Source: Strix aluco (Eukaryota > Chordata > Aves > Strigiformes > Strigidae). From it: a DNA stretch of 64,000 nucleotides. Location of the stretch: the NCBI RefSeq assembly GCF_031877795.1, contig NC_133933.1, positions 5,082,632 to 5,146,631 of the forward strand, written 5' to 3'. Position numbers and translations under genes: made by a program. This document shows positions 21,626 through 34,552 of the stretch, in pieces (the stretch's first letter is position 1; the number at the start of each line of letters is the position of its first letter). Below the pieces are notes generated by a model. The model saw only the letters and a program-made list of their open reading frames with translations, was not told the DNA's origin and did not search any database.

Positions 21626-24600
21626 GGATGCCTCCTCCCTTAGCTCCAGCTTAGCCAACTAGGCCCCCTCCTCAAAGCCAGGGAGGTGGAAGAGCGGTGT
21701 TCATTTCAGCTCTGCCCAGTTAGAGCCCTACCGCTTGAGGAAACTCAGAAGAACCCCTTTCAAGGGTCATTTACTGTTTGTTTTTCTAGCGAATTACCTC
21801 TTCATACCTATTTCTTTTCTAACGACTTCTTGTTCATTTCTCTAATTTGGGAAGTATACTTTTAAAGACTTCTGGTGATGTGTTTATTTTTCTTAAATGC
21901 TTATGGAACAGAAACACAACCTCCCGAGACATGTGTCCCAGATGGAATTAGAAAGGTCCCGCAGTGTTAATTCTGTTCATCCGTTATACCTCTGTATTTT
22001 CCTCTTCTAACTTGAATCCTGTAATTTTACAGAAGAAACTATTTTTGAAGAAGTTTGCTTTCCATGCACACATCAAAAATATCAATAAGGTATAAGCATA
22101 TGGAAAACTTAACAGGCAATTTCACCTTTCCACATATGCAAATGCACATTAGGGGAAAAAAGGCAAATAGAACCAGAAATCCATCTCTGACCTTTTTACA
22201 CCCACATTTTTGATAACACCCTTGTACTTTGAGTCTGGGTTTTTTTCCAATGGGATCTTAGAAGTTTCAGCCATGGGTAGTGGAGTTCACAGATAGATCC
22301 TGGAAGGATGACGGCCTCTGCTTTTTATTGCTGGCTGTGGCAGAAAATCTCAATTAGTGCGAAAAATATTGAGAATTCTTGTATTGAATGATTGGAGAAA
22401 ATATTTTTGATTTATACTGCATACCTGCCTTTTAAAATTGTATGTTTTATTGCTAGACGTAGAATGGGAAGATGGGACAGTTTGACATGCTTTAGCTATG
22501 GCAGTCTTTAGCTATAAATGTGTGAATGCTAAAGCTACAAATTGATCTCCCTGTGTTGCAGATAGCTTGCATCTTCTTTTCCCTAGTGTTTCCACAGTGT
22601 TCTCAACAAACCATGACAGCAGCAGGACTTTCTTTTTCTTATTTTTTCTTTTAAAAAAAGTACCAGTAGTTGCATGAGACTTTCCAGCGATTTCTAAGTA
22701 AATTATCAACAGCAATTTACAGCAAAAATTTGCTAAAAATGAGAAAATTAGGGATTTAAGACATGCATGTACTAAAGCGGTGATATAATAGTTACAATTG
22801 TAATAAAAATTAGAATAACTTAATACATCTTATGTGCTAAGAGAATACGAATGAAGTTACCATAGTTTCAGAATGTCTTGGTTTTTAATGATGATGATTG
22901 TTATTTTTAATTTGATTTTTTTTTCCCCAAATTCTTTTCCTTTCTAAACAATGTAAAGGGAAGAAAAATTAACTTTTGTGAAATGAGTCCTCTGTTTACT
23001 TTTAGAAAATCTTTGTTTCCATTTATTTATTAATTACTTTTATAAAAAGGGGTAACGATGTAGGTATATGTATGTTGTAATGCTCATTTTAAGAAACTTG
23101 AATCACAACACTTCTAATATTGGCAGTCTGACATTCATTGTAAGCCTAATAGGTTATTTCATGCTGCTTCTCTTTATATTCATGGTTATGATACTGAAAT
23201 GTTAAGACCACACACAGACAACAAGGTCTCTAGCCACTTACGCATGTAAACAGTCTGGCTTTTTACAAAGTGGAAAAATATTTCTTGTGCAGTATTTTAA
23301 CATGATCAGCATGTTAAGGCTCAATCTGCAACTGTGTCAACATTTCTTTGGCTGTAACCATTAATTCTGTAGCTTCTTGATAATATGTAAAATGTGAAAC
23401 TGGTTTGTTTACTACTGGGATTTGTCAGCAATTACTGTCTACATTTAGCTTAGTACTTTTAAATAGATAATAGATCAAAGAATTACTTTGCATCATCACT
23501 CTGGGTTTAGTAAAACAAAGGATTTTTTTTTTCAGCTGGCCTTGAGCTCTAAATGGACATTGGAGAAATAAATTTCATAAATATTTTTCTTATACCTGTT
23601 TGTTAGTAGGCACAGGTACAATACATTAAATAAGATTCTGTAACTACTATTTGACGTGAGTTTAGCTGTAGAGACAGGAATGTACATCTCTTTCAGGCCT
23701 TGGTTATCGTGAGACCTGGCACATAGCTAGGATTTTTTGGTTTGTTTATTTTTCTGTAATTAATACATCTTTTCAGCATTCTTACTACTGTTAGGAACTG
23801 CAAGTGCAGTGGTCATGTGCAATATTATCTAAGCAGCATATTGTCTTGGTCACAAAGAATTGTGAAGACTACAAGTTCTGATAGACTGTTCTTCATTTGT
23901 TTATGGTATGGAGCTAATAAGAGTAAGATGGCACAGAAGCATTTTTATGGACGTCATATCTAGTCAAATAATAAATACTTGTTTTCATATAGCATCTTTT
24001 ATCTCTGTTCTCAAGGTCTTTATTAATATATTTATGAATTTAGTTTCAGTGTATCTTTGAGGTCTTACAGGTATCAAAAGAACCCAAACAAACCCCAAAG
24101 CTTACTAGATATATCTACAGAACTTTGGTAAGGATTTTTGCATTTACTTAGAAGTAGGTTGTATAATCACTAACTCAGCCTTGCCACTGCTCCTGAGAAG
24201 GTTGCCATTAATGAAGTCTGTGATTTCAGGGACACTTTGTTAAAATATTTCACTTGAGCTTTTCTTATAAGTTTGTACAAATGTAAAGTATTTGTGTTCC
24301 TATGAGTATTTAAGAGCTAAAAATAACAGCATGATATAGAATGCATACCAATCCAGAAGACTACCACTTTAAAAATCTCAAAATACAGAATTGCAATATG
24401 GGTGAGCTAAATTACTGGGGAGAAATCCAGTTCTAGGAATAGTCAGCTGATAGAATAAGCTATTATACTGAAAGTCTTACAAGGCAAACCTGTATTTTTA
24501 AAGTCATTATTATAAAGTATTTAAGAAATGTGTCACTTACTGTAGGAGGTTAGTAAAGCTTTCCGTTTGTAGATCACTATCTTTTCTTTTTTAAGACTTA

Positions 24601-27600
24601 AACGCTCTTTGCTGCTTAAATTCTGTTACCGTTACTGAATACCACGTTTTGTAAGTTGCTAAAATTTGAATTAACCTTTTGCCCAGTAAAAACCAAGCAT
24701 ACCGTTCTTCCAAACAACATATGAACAAAGAGAATCAGCGTGTTTCATCATTCCTGTTCAGCTGTCTGGCCCAGCTTCATTTCGTTTGATGGAAAAATGA
24801 TAAATATAAATTATGCAGTGGGCAGCAAATGATCTTTATCTGTTAGTTAAAACTAAATTCTTGATACTGGTTTTGTTTTCAAAGATTTTAAGCATGCAAA
24901 TTGTGAATTCTGTGCAAAGAATTTGTTTAATACAGTAATTGGAACAGAATATTTTTTCCAGAACCGGTAGATCATCTTCTAGCTGCATGTTATGGCATAG
25001 TAAAGTAGCAACTTTAAAACTCTTCCTAACTATTTTTGGTTTTGTTTCCCTCCCCCCCCCAATGTCAGCTGACAGTATATTTGGCCTCTTCAACATACAT
25101 ACATACTATATAGTGTTCATACAATGTTTCTATATTACTGCATATATTAATAAATACGTTAATTTTTTACTTGTGTTTTCCTCACAAATGGCAAATTTCG
25201 GACATACCTACCAGCTCTGTACTGTAGTCTCTTGAATGGTAACACATCACAGGCTTTAAGAAGCGACAGTAATTGTAAGTTCAGTTTTGTGATGAGCCCG
25301 TTGCCATTGGTTTGGAAATCTCCCCACCAAGTTATACCACCTGGGACAATCAGTTTACATTTATTCAGTAGATTCCATTTTTAGTTAAGAAAACCCTCTA
25401 GTGAGAGTGAATCTCTTGTGATTTTAGTGGTCCCTGCTGGATTGGAGATTAGAAAGGTGAAGATGGAGTCTGTCTAATTTGAAAGTAGAGAAAGGGGGGG
25501 ATGGCTTGCTTACAAAAAAAATCCCAACAGCAATAGGCAAAGCAACCCAAAAATGCTGAAGATCGTTATTTATGGGGTAGAGACTGGAGGTGGCTGGCAT
25601 GAGAATGGGCCACAGGGATTCAGTAGTTTGGGCGAGGTACAGAAATTGACTCTTACAAGAGCAGTGGAGCAGGAATAAGGAGAAAATCAGTGATGGACAT
25701 CAACACTGGAGCAGGGATGTGCAGGTAGTGTCAAACTGAAAGCTGAACTAAAAGTCGGAATGGAGTGAAGGTTAGAAACAGGGCAGTAGTCTCCTGCTTG
25801 CCCTTTCTTTTCCAACATATGGAGCAGGGGGAGCAAAACAGGAATTAGTAATGACTCGATAACGAGATGAAGATTAAAGAGTAGTAAACAATATTCAAAC
25901 TGATGGAAAATCTTGAGTGGCAAGATCAATTGGTCGAAAGACTGGTTTTGGGAGCCTGAAATAGGGAAGAGATTAGGAATACCCAGATGCTGGAAAGTGT
26001 CATTTCTGGGGGACGATGGACACAATTGTCCACTTTGTAGTTTGTGCTTTCCCTTGCACCCTGGAAGGAGAACCTAAGGCCCCTGAAGTGAAACAAAGTC
26101 ACAAAATGTTTTATCCTTCTCCAGTACTAATCCAGAGAAAGGATGATGGTTTACTGTAGGTTAATTGTATTGGTTCAATTGGCAGAGACTTCTGTGGTGC
26201 TTTCAATCCTGCTCATTTCCCCGTGGGAGTCAACGTGTCACCATATGGTAGCTTTTCCTTAATCAGTTTTCCACCTGCCCTTATCAAGGTCATATTCAGA
26301 AACTGTTTAACTTCACAAATCTACCTGTAGTCATCTAGGAGCATGTGTGATGTCCTCAGCCTTTTTTTAAGTCTTTCTGTAGTATATTGTGATTGTGGTT
26401 TTCGTATATCACTGTTTCCCTGTGTGCATTTTTCTGATGAAGAGATGAACAGTATCTATTCAAAAACAGTAAGGCTGGAAAAAATAAAGTTCACTTCAGT
26501 GTGGTATTCTTGCAGGAGCAAGGCTTTAAATGTGTACTTAACTGGAATACAGGTAAGCTATTCCAGGAGTCCATTTTTCAAGACTTTGTTAAAAAGGCCA
26601 GACCTGTTCTAGAACATTTCTCTCCTAGCTATTCCTACTTTAATTAGCTAATGGAGGAAAAAGTAAATTTGGATAATCACCATATCCTCAGGAGTATAGA
26701 AAGATGCTTCTTCTTTAAAAGCCAAATCAAACCTCTTTTGAAACAGAAAATGCGTATGAATAGATTTTTTAGTTTTGATTTTATTATATTTTTGTCATTA
26801 CAGTTATATAAAAGATCTAACATTTTATCCAGAAAGTGTATATTTCTCTTAATGGCTTTTAAACGCTTGTGTGTTTATCTGAATGTTTCAAAAATGCTTG
26901 GTTGATAAAATCGCAGATTTTTTGTAGGTTGTTATTTTTCATTGTTTTTCTGAAGCATCAAAAATAAAATTTTGGTCCATGAAAGACTTTTCACTGAATA
27001 CTATCAATTACTAACTTTTTTTTTGTAGTCACGCTTATTCAGCAATTCATGACTTAATGTATAATTGCAAGAAGATGTAACTTTTGTTAAGCTCACGCTG
27101 ACGTTTTATGTATTTTTAGTGTAACTATTTCAGTGTAATCTTCAGTCTAATGAAGAAAGGATGAAGGCCGTATTGAAAAACTTTAAAGCCAGCAAGATTT
27201 GGAGTATCTAGCGCTTTTATCATGTGATAATCATTAATATTAATGAATTAAAATGTTTACACACCCTGGTCTCTAGTGTTCTCTTTGATGTTAATTACTT
27301 TACAGTAGATCACATAAATCCGTTCTTGGTGTCAGACAAGTAAGGAAATATTTCCTTTTCAGTTGTGTCCCTTAGCAACATAGTAGGTCTTACTAGTTGA
27401 TTAATAACATGTATTTTTGCTGTGCTTGCTATATACAGTTGCTTGTCTTTCTGTCTTTTTAAGAAGCTCTGAGTGGACCTTTGTAACTAAGTGCAAGCAA
27501 AAAAATAATATAGAGGTATAAATAAATAGTTATATGTAACTATAATGAAGCTTAACAGCATTCTTAGACACGTCTAAAGCAAAGTGGTTTTTTTGTCTTC

Positions 27601-28962
27601 CTCTTACAAATGTGAATGAGATAAAATGGACCGAGCATGCACTTGTTCCTTTCGCTGTGGTGCTCTGCGTTCCTGACATCCAGGAACTGTCATCTGTCAC
27701 GTGCTGTTTCTATTTCTTCATTCCTTTTAACAAAGACAGTTGTGAGACTAGCATACTATCAGTTCTTTTAATTAAAAAATGAGCTGTTGCTTTCCAAGGG
27801 GTAATTCCCCCTCAATCTGTAATGTAGGATTTTTTTCTGTTGAAATCCATGGAAAAAATGTAGGGTGTTTTTTTTTCACTTAATTTATCTTTCCTCCATT
27901 GGCTCTTTAAAAAGATGCAGACACACAGGAAGCGAAAACTCAGCCATAGCAGTCCAGCCTTGCAGATACTGTTGAAGATCCCTAGTTAGCATAGTCTTAT
28001 CAGCCATTGTCTTTGGTAGGTGATTTTTGCAGTATGTGAGTTCATCCTTTGGTTTTGCTCCTGTGATTTTCACACAATTGTATGACAGCTGTAGCTTTTT
28101 TTTTTAAACAGATGAAATCATGTTGCTGATTAGTAGCATCTGTCATCATGTATTTTAATATACAATTTCTGACTACTGGTAGGCATTGCTTAAGTTCTGT
28201 CAAAAATGTTATTGCTGTATACAAAGAGGCTTTTCCATCTTGTCAACCTGTCTTTTTGAATTTCGTGGGTTTCCAATAACATGGGTACAGGTGAATATTG
28301 TAACAGGAAGAAAAGAAACTTTCTGACCTGTAGTATGATCTGTCTATTGGAAGAATGCTTCATAGATCTGTTTATCTACTGCCCACAGCAGGTAAAACCT
28401 TTACACAGGATACTACTGTTGCGCTGCCTTTAGAAGAAGGGGGAAGTGTATTCCCTAAAAATGACCCTGAAATTCATGGCTGAATGTCTTGAGCAAAATT
28501 CAAGTGGATTTATGCTATTGAAGCTGATTGCAGAGCTTTAAAATTGTTAGAGTTGCATGTTTTCTGGGATTATTCTTCATCTTATTCAACTGTTTTAAAA
28601 ATTTAGTCAGGAATGTGAAACTTCTAATGATTCTGCTTGGTTTTACATATTGGCAAGTTTAAAGATCCCGAAGGATACGTTTTGTCCTCAGGTACGACAA
28701 ATTATCTCTAAGTGTGTGTCTGTAGATCTTTCATGCATCTTGCAGAGATGTTACAATGGCAGAATTTTCTTTTAAAATCTTTTCCATTGCTGCTGCTGTT
28801 GTTGGTATCCTTTGTTTCTGTAGCTGAGATGGATTTTTTTAATGACATCTTAAAAAAAATTACTTTTTTCTTAAGCAGCTGTAACCAGAAATACGTATAG
28901 GAATCTGTGTTAAAGGGGACTGTGAAAACAAGATAATTAAACATAATGAAGCATTATAAAGA

Positions 28963-29035
28963 CTTTAGTCTTAAACTGCTTCTCAATGTCAAATTGATCT
29001 TTAGTCTTAAACTGTTTCTGTTATGCCAAATTGAT
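28963..29035. repeat. Tandem duplication, about 36-37-bp unit
   Basis: Units starting ctttagtcttaaactg and ending caaattgat lie at 28963-28998 and 28999-29035, with a few substitutions and one length change. A third start (ctttagt) follows at 29036. Confidence 0.9.
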
Positions 29036-31356
29036 CTTTAGTTCTACTATTTCTATATGAGTAAAAGTGCTATTGGCAGATATGGTTTACAAATATGGAT
29101 TCATGGAGAATTTTCTTCTAAGACCTCCAACACTTTCTTGTAACACTAAACCGTAAGGCTGTTTAAAGCAGTTATTACTTAATTTCCCATGCATATTGAC
29201 TGAGAGTGCTTTTTAAAAATCACTGGAAAGCAGACCTAAATACAAATCTTGTAACACTAAAACTTCAGTGGAAAAGACCCTGGTAGGTTACATTTCTTCC
29301 ATACTTTTGTGCTTCCTTTGAAAGAAAAACTTTCCCAGATGGTCATTGCAGGGTACTGAATGTGACCAGTAATTTTATGTAAGCATTTAAGTTCATAGCC
29401 CCTGTCAGAATTCCTTATTTGGGTATCGGATTCTTTGCAAAGGGTTTGTCATTTTTTACCACTATCTTTACACTATTAAATGAATGCAAGTTGAGGGTAA
29501 GATTATCTGCAAGGTCATAGTAAAACTTAAAGCATGATGGACAAAAGTATACTTACCGAGGTTGGAACGAGAAATAAACACACCAAGGAAAGTGTATGGC
29601 CATACTGAGCGTTATAAATTAAGTGTCAAGGTTTCAAATCTGGGAAAGTATCATCAGAATTTATAAAGTTCTATTTAAATAGTCCATTCTCCTCACTTCA
29701 GACATCTGTTGCTGGTTATTGTTTGAGTGACCACCATGTACATTATACAAAAAGGAATGTGCTTTTTGTAAGATCTCTGCTAATGTGGCAGATAAAATCC
29801 CAGTGTTTGATAGCAGTGCCAAAGGGCAAAGAGGTGCTGAACAATATTCCTCATCTTTACCATAACTTTCCTTCCTGGAAAAACAGGCTTTGACAGTGGG
29901 AAAATGAAGACCGAGATAAGGAGAGGTGGAAAGAGCCTTGGGAACTGAGAGTGATATAGACCAGAACTGTACTTCAGCAAGCCAGGGAAAAAGTCTTCTC
30001 TTACGCTGGTGCACCAGTAATTATTTTTTTGTTGCTTACAAATTTGAGTTATATCTCCTTGATATGGTTATAAATTAAAAGGGCTAGCAAGTTAAGCAAC
30101 AGTTGTTTTTGTTGGCACGTAGTGTAAACTGGGCCTAGTTTTTACAGCTCTGGCAACTGATCATTGACATTTTTAAGGAAAAATGCAGTTTCTGTTAACG
30201 CAAAATGCTATATCATTCTCGGAATTTCATTTTTCAGAGGAGCAAAATCAAAACTGATGAAAATTATTTACCCCTTGTGGGATATGAAGCAGTTGACAGT
30301 GATGGTTGTCTTATTTTTATTGATTATGAGCACCAAATTACAATGCAGCTGGTAGGGATGTTTGTTGCATGTAAGCTATATTTCTTTTTCCCCTTACAGA
30401 GCTAAGCAGGTAGATAAAGGTTATGGAAAATTAGGTGTACTGCAGACATGTTAAGTAATTCAGTTTAATTTTAATTTTTAACTTTTCATATGTCTTTCGT
30501 GTCATTAACATTTCCTACATCTATTATTGGATAGACATGAACGTTCCAATTAAGCAAGATTTAATTCAGCCAGGTGACATCTTAGACGCTCATTATTTGA
30601 TGGCATACCTTACTTTACTGAGCTGCTTTCTTCTGTCAGTACTACTACAGCACTCACCCACTTAGAAGATGCGTTAAGGAGGAATTGGCAGGCATGGAGA
30701 AAGTCTTGAATGATGAATTTAAATTAATGAAAAATGTCATGGAGCATTAGGAGATCTATGGCAATTTTTTGTGACAGGCTTACTGATAGAGCAAGGAGAA
30801 AAGAATCTGATAAATGTAGAAATATATCTTTGGCTAGAAAATAAGAACAAAAAAAAGTTAAGGGACTGTTTTACACAAGAGTATCATCTTATGTACAGAA
30901 GGTGGGCTTTTTTTCAGCAGTTCGGTTCAGTATGGGGGGAATCGGGGAGACGAGTGAAGCAGAATTATTCTTCTGAGGGAGAAAGCACTACCTTGAGCAT
31001 GATTCTCTGTATTTGCACACAACAGGAAAGGGTACTAAGATGCATTTGTAGAGTTTTGCTGTTTACCAAAATGTCATTAGACTTTGCTGAATGTCTAATA
31101 TATCTACTGAGGAAAGTATCATTATTTGCTTATCTTTTTTAACTTTTTCCTGTAGACATCTACTTCTAGTCACTGTCAGAGCATATGGGTCATTGTGCAC
31201 CTTTGGATTGACCCAGTATAACTTTTTATGTATTTAAAGTGTACATTTTGTTACATAAAATCAACACTATTTATCATTTTAAGTGATTTTAATGTTTTCC
31301 ACGTGTGTTAGGATTGCTGCTAATTATCACTGGAACTTGAGTTTTATAAACATAGT

Positions 31357-31376
31357 TGTGGGAAATATTTCCCACA
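31357..31376. repeat. Perfect 20-bp palindrome
   Basis: tgtgggaaat followed directly by its reverse complement. The GTGGGAA half-sites resemble RBPJ (CSL) binding cores placed head to head. The function is unknown. Confidence 0.85.
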
Positions 31377-32896
31377 TATTCCCAATTAGTAACATAATCC
31401 ACGGGAAATTTGAAAAAATTGGCTTTGAAATTTAAAGCTTCAACTTTTTTAAAATGCATTCCCAAATATCAGTTGAAATCCTAGGTACTGATAGTCCTTT
31501 TTAACATTACTAAAATGATGTCCTTTTTTGCTTTGAGGCAACAGCTTTTTTGATCTCAGTGAATTAGATAAATATTTTTGAGAATAATTCAGTCATCCTT
31601 GCCATTCCCTACCTCCCAGCTTTAAAATAGGACTTCTCTGCAATCTTGAGAGCATGTTGTTTCTATTATACTTCATAATAGGTGAAAATGAGCAATGTGT
31701 TACTCATACTGTCTGTACATTGTATTAAAACCAAGTGTTTTCCCTTGGGTTTTCATTACTTGATTGACCACATGTGAATATAATACCTATCAATGCAGTT
31801 AGTGTGAAAAAGAATTATAGAAACTGACAAAACCAGTGTTAGATTAATCTATACTTGTGTAAAGTACTGAGTTTGTTTCTTTCTATGTCCAATGAATGTT
31901 TGTTTTCATGTTAAAAACAATCACACTTAGTTTGGATCTTCTTTTGCCCTACTGGAAGAGACTTGAGTTGATAAACTCATTTTTACAACTCCTTAGAAGA
32001 AAAATGGTAGGCACTTAGCCCCCCAACCTGAGATACTGAGTTGTAGAAAGAGGAATATTTGCAGCAGGATCCACTTTTTTTTTTTTTGGTTACAAATTTT
32101 TGATGTGCCTGCTAGGTGCATGTAAATAGTAATTACTGTGTATGATCTAATGCTGTACGCACCTGCCTTCCTCACAGGTGAGTGATGTGTTGCTGGGTGC
32201 CTTCTGAAGGCCTGATATTAGAACAGTCAAGGTGTACTTTTTCAGCTGCATCTGATTTAAGTTAAGGTCTAGTCATCCACCACCTGCTTTTCATTGCCCT
32301 ATTCTCCTACCAGAGGTTGCCACTTCTTAAGTTTGCTTAAGAATAGTCACTCCCTATTTATTTATATCAAACTCAGTAGTTTTTAGGATGTCTTTTTAAA
32401 CAGATGTTGTATCAAAACTGTTAGGGGACAGTTGTACCTGTTTGGTCCGGAAGTGGTATCTCTGGAAGATGGAGGCAGAATGGGCAAGGACAGACAAATG
32501 GGGAAATAGCTTCCTTAGCAGGTTAAGTTTTAGTCTAAGCAGTCTTTCTGGTGACAAACACCTCCACCAGGAATCGTGGTACATTTTACAACGTGTTCTT
32601 GCTTGTTGCTGACTCTTCAGTATTCCGACTTTGTTAATATTTTGCTTATCCAACTATGTTAATATTTTACTTATTTTTATATGTCAGTTTTTGCTCCTAT
32701 TTCTTTTGTATCCATTTTTTCTTTTATTTATGCATAAAGTCTATTTATTATATACTCTGTTCAATGCCAGATAAAAACAATTTAGGTCTTTGTTTTCCAG
32801 CTGGTAATTCCTTGAGATTTTTGCCAATCTGTTTCCATTTTGAAATACGATGTATTCTCCATCCATTTGATCCTGCCTTTTCAGCAGTAAGATTTT

Positions 32897-33204
32897 GAGC
32901 GGGAGGAGTGAGCTGCAACAAGGGCAGCGAGTACTCAGAGTGGGCGGAGACTGGAGTAATGATGGCAGTTTAAAACTCCTTGCCTCCGCCTTTTCAGTTC
33001 AGTTGCTGAGGAGAGGGGCTCCAAAGAGGAGGATAGCGGTGGGGGACGCTTCTGAAAGCATCAAAAAACAGCAGCAAAACCACAAGACAGAAGGCAGAAG
33101 CCCAGGGAAGAGGGAGAGCCTCAAGTCGCCTCCCCCCTGAGCGGGAAGAGTGAGCTGCGAACGAGGGCAGCGGGGACTCAGAGTGGGCAGAGACTGGAGT
33201 AACG
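32897..33204 (+). repeat. Duplicated CR1 5'UTR segment (about 62 bp, 242-bp offset)
   Basis: The segment gagcgggaggagtgagctgc... to ...gactggagtaa at 32897-32959 recurs at 33139-33202 with a few differences. The spacer contains unrelated GC-rich sequence. It looks like two tandem 5'UTR units, as in LINEs whose internal promoter is built of repeated monomers. Confidence 0.85.
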
Positions 33205-33410
33205 ACACCCCTCACATACAATAGCAGCCCCCAGGGAGCGTGAGTGACCAGGAGCGTGGCGAACAGGGCGGGCAAACAGGGCCTGGTGCGTCAGAAGGGT
33301 GAGGCGTGTCAGTTTGCACGGCAGTGCGAGCAGACAGGGCGCAGTCCATCTGGGTCTAGAACTTATCTGAGCTAGTTTCATCTTACCGTCCTCCACAAGT
33401 GGACTGAACC

Positions 33411-34508
33411 ATGGTCTCCACTCGCGTTGAAACCACCACCAGAAAGAATGTGGCGACCCAGACGGAGCTGCCACGCAAACATGCAGCGGTCCAGGTCCCG
33501 GGCTGCAGGGAGTGCCTGAGCCTGTCAATCCTGCTGGAGGGCAGCAGTGACACCACCTGTGTGTGCTGCGATCAGCTGGATGACCTGCTCAGCCTGGTGA
33601 CGGAACTCAAAGAAGAGGTCGAGAGATTAAGAAGTATTAGGGAGTGTGAAAGGAAAATTGACTGGTGGAGTAGCACCTTGGCACCCATGAAGCAACAGGA
33701 GCAAATGGAGGCTCCAAATGAGGCAGGTAATCCCTCATCCTCTTGCTACCAGGCAGAAGGAGGGGACCTAAGAGATGGGGGAGGCTGGAAACAGGTCCCT
33801 GCTCATGGAGGCAGGAAAATCCTCTCCCAACCTCCCTCACCCTCCATGGTGCCCCTTCACAATAGTTTCGGGGCCCTGGAACTTTTGAGTGAAGAAGAGA
33901 AGGAGGAAGAAAATGAGACAAACAAGGAGGAAGACCAAGGTCCACCAAGGCCGGGTCGTTCCAGACCAGGTATTAAAACCAGTTCTAAAAAGAACCCCAG
34001 AAGAGTCATTGTAGTAGGTGACTCCATTCTGAGGGGTGTCGAAGGCCCAATGTGCAGACCAGACCTGCTTCATAGGGAAGTCTGCTGTCTCCCTGGGGCC
34101 TGGGTCAAGGACCTCACGGCAAAACTCCCCGCTCTAGTGAGACCCAAGGACTACTACCCTCTCTTGGTTTTTCAGGTAGGTAGCGATGACATTACCAGGA
34201 GAAGTCCTAAAGCAATGAAGAGAGATTTCAGGTCCTTGGGGAAACTGATTCAGGGGTTGGGGGCACAAATTGTGTTCTCCTCCATCCCTTCAGTTGGGGG
34301 GATGGATGAAGAAGAATACCGGAGAACTCGACGGATGAACTTGTGGCTCCAAGGCTGATGTTACCGTCAGGGCTTTGGATTTTTCAATCATGGGTTAGTA
34401 TGCAAGATGCCAGACCTTTTGACATTAGATGGGATGCACCTGTCCCAGAGGGGGAAGAGGATCTTGGGGCAGGAGTTAGCTGGGCTCATTGACAGAGCTT
34501 TAAACTAG
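33411..34508 (+). pseudogene. CR1 ORF1 (zinc-knuckle/coiled coil plus SGNH esterase), one nonsense codon
   Basis: The ATG at 33411 has a strong context. Residues 32-53 carry a Cys pattern (C32, C35, C50, C52, C53) followed by a coiled-coil stretch (about 54-85) and an acidic segment (about 160-180). An SGNH-hydrolase-type domain begins at GDS (Gly203-Asp-Ser205, bases 34017-34025). The frame meets TGA at 34356-34358 and then continues open for 49 more codons to TAG at 34508. That downstream part includes the LDGMHLSQRGK block (Asp 34428-34430, His 34437-34439), the matching catalytic Asp-His. The stop therefore separates the catalytic Ser from its Asp/His. The TGA probably arose from TGG (Trp). 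CR1 ORF1 proteins bind RNA and carry an esterase activity of unclear role. Confidence 0.9.
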
Positions 34509-34552
34509 ATTCGAAGAGGGAGGGGGGCAAAACACCAGCCCATCTGAAGGGC

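Larger units (their letters stand above)
9754..32896 (+). other. SLX4IP: SLX4IP intron 2, part before the CR1 insertion
   Basis: AT-rich intronic sequence without a supportable exon. It contains small tandem duplications (17942-18004, 28963-29035), an isolated GC-rich block (21361-21625), two palindromes (27231-27246, 31357-31376) and short ancient-repeat-like pieces near 14214 and 15838. The open frames here are short, unspliced and without recognisable domains. Confidence 0.7.

Noticed and set aside
21338..21662. ORFs of 67-106 codons in the intronic GC block
   Set aside because: Pro/Gly/Arg-rich translations of GC repeats on both strands, with no domain.
30771..31142. Plus-strand ORF of 123 codons
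   Set aside because: No homology that I recognise, no splice-site bracketing in SLX4IP phase, composition of intron.
32994..33528. Minus-strand ORFs over the CR1 5'UTR
   Set aside because: Antisense frames in GC-rich LINE sequence.
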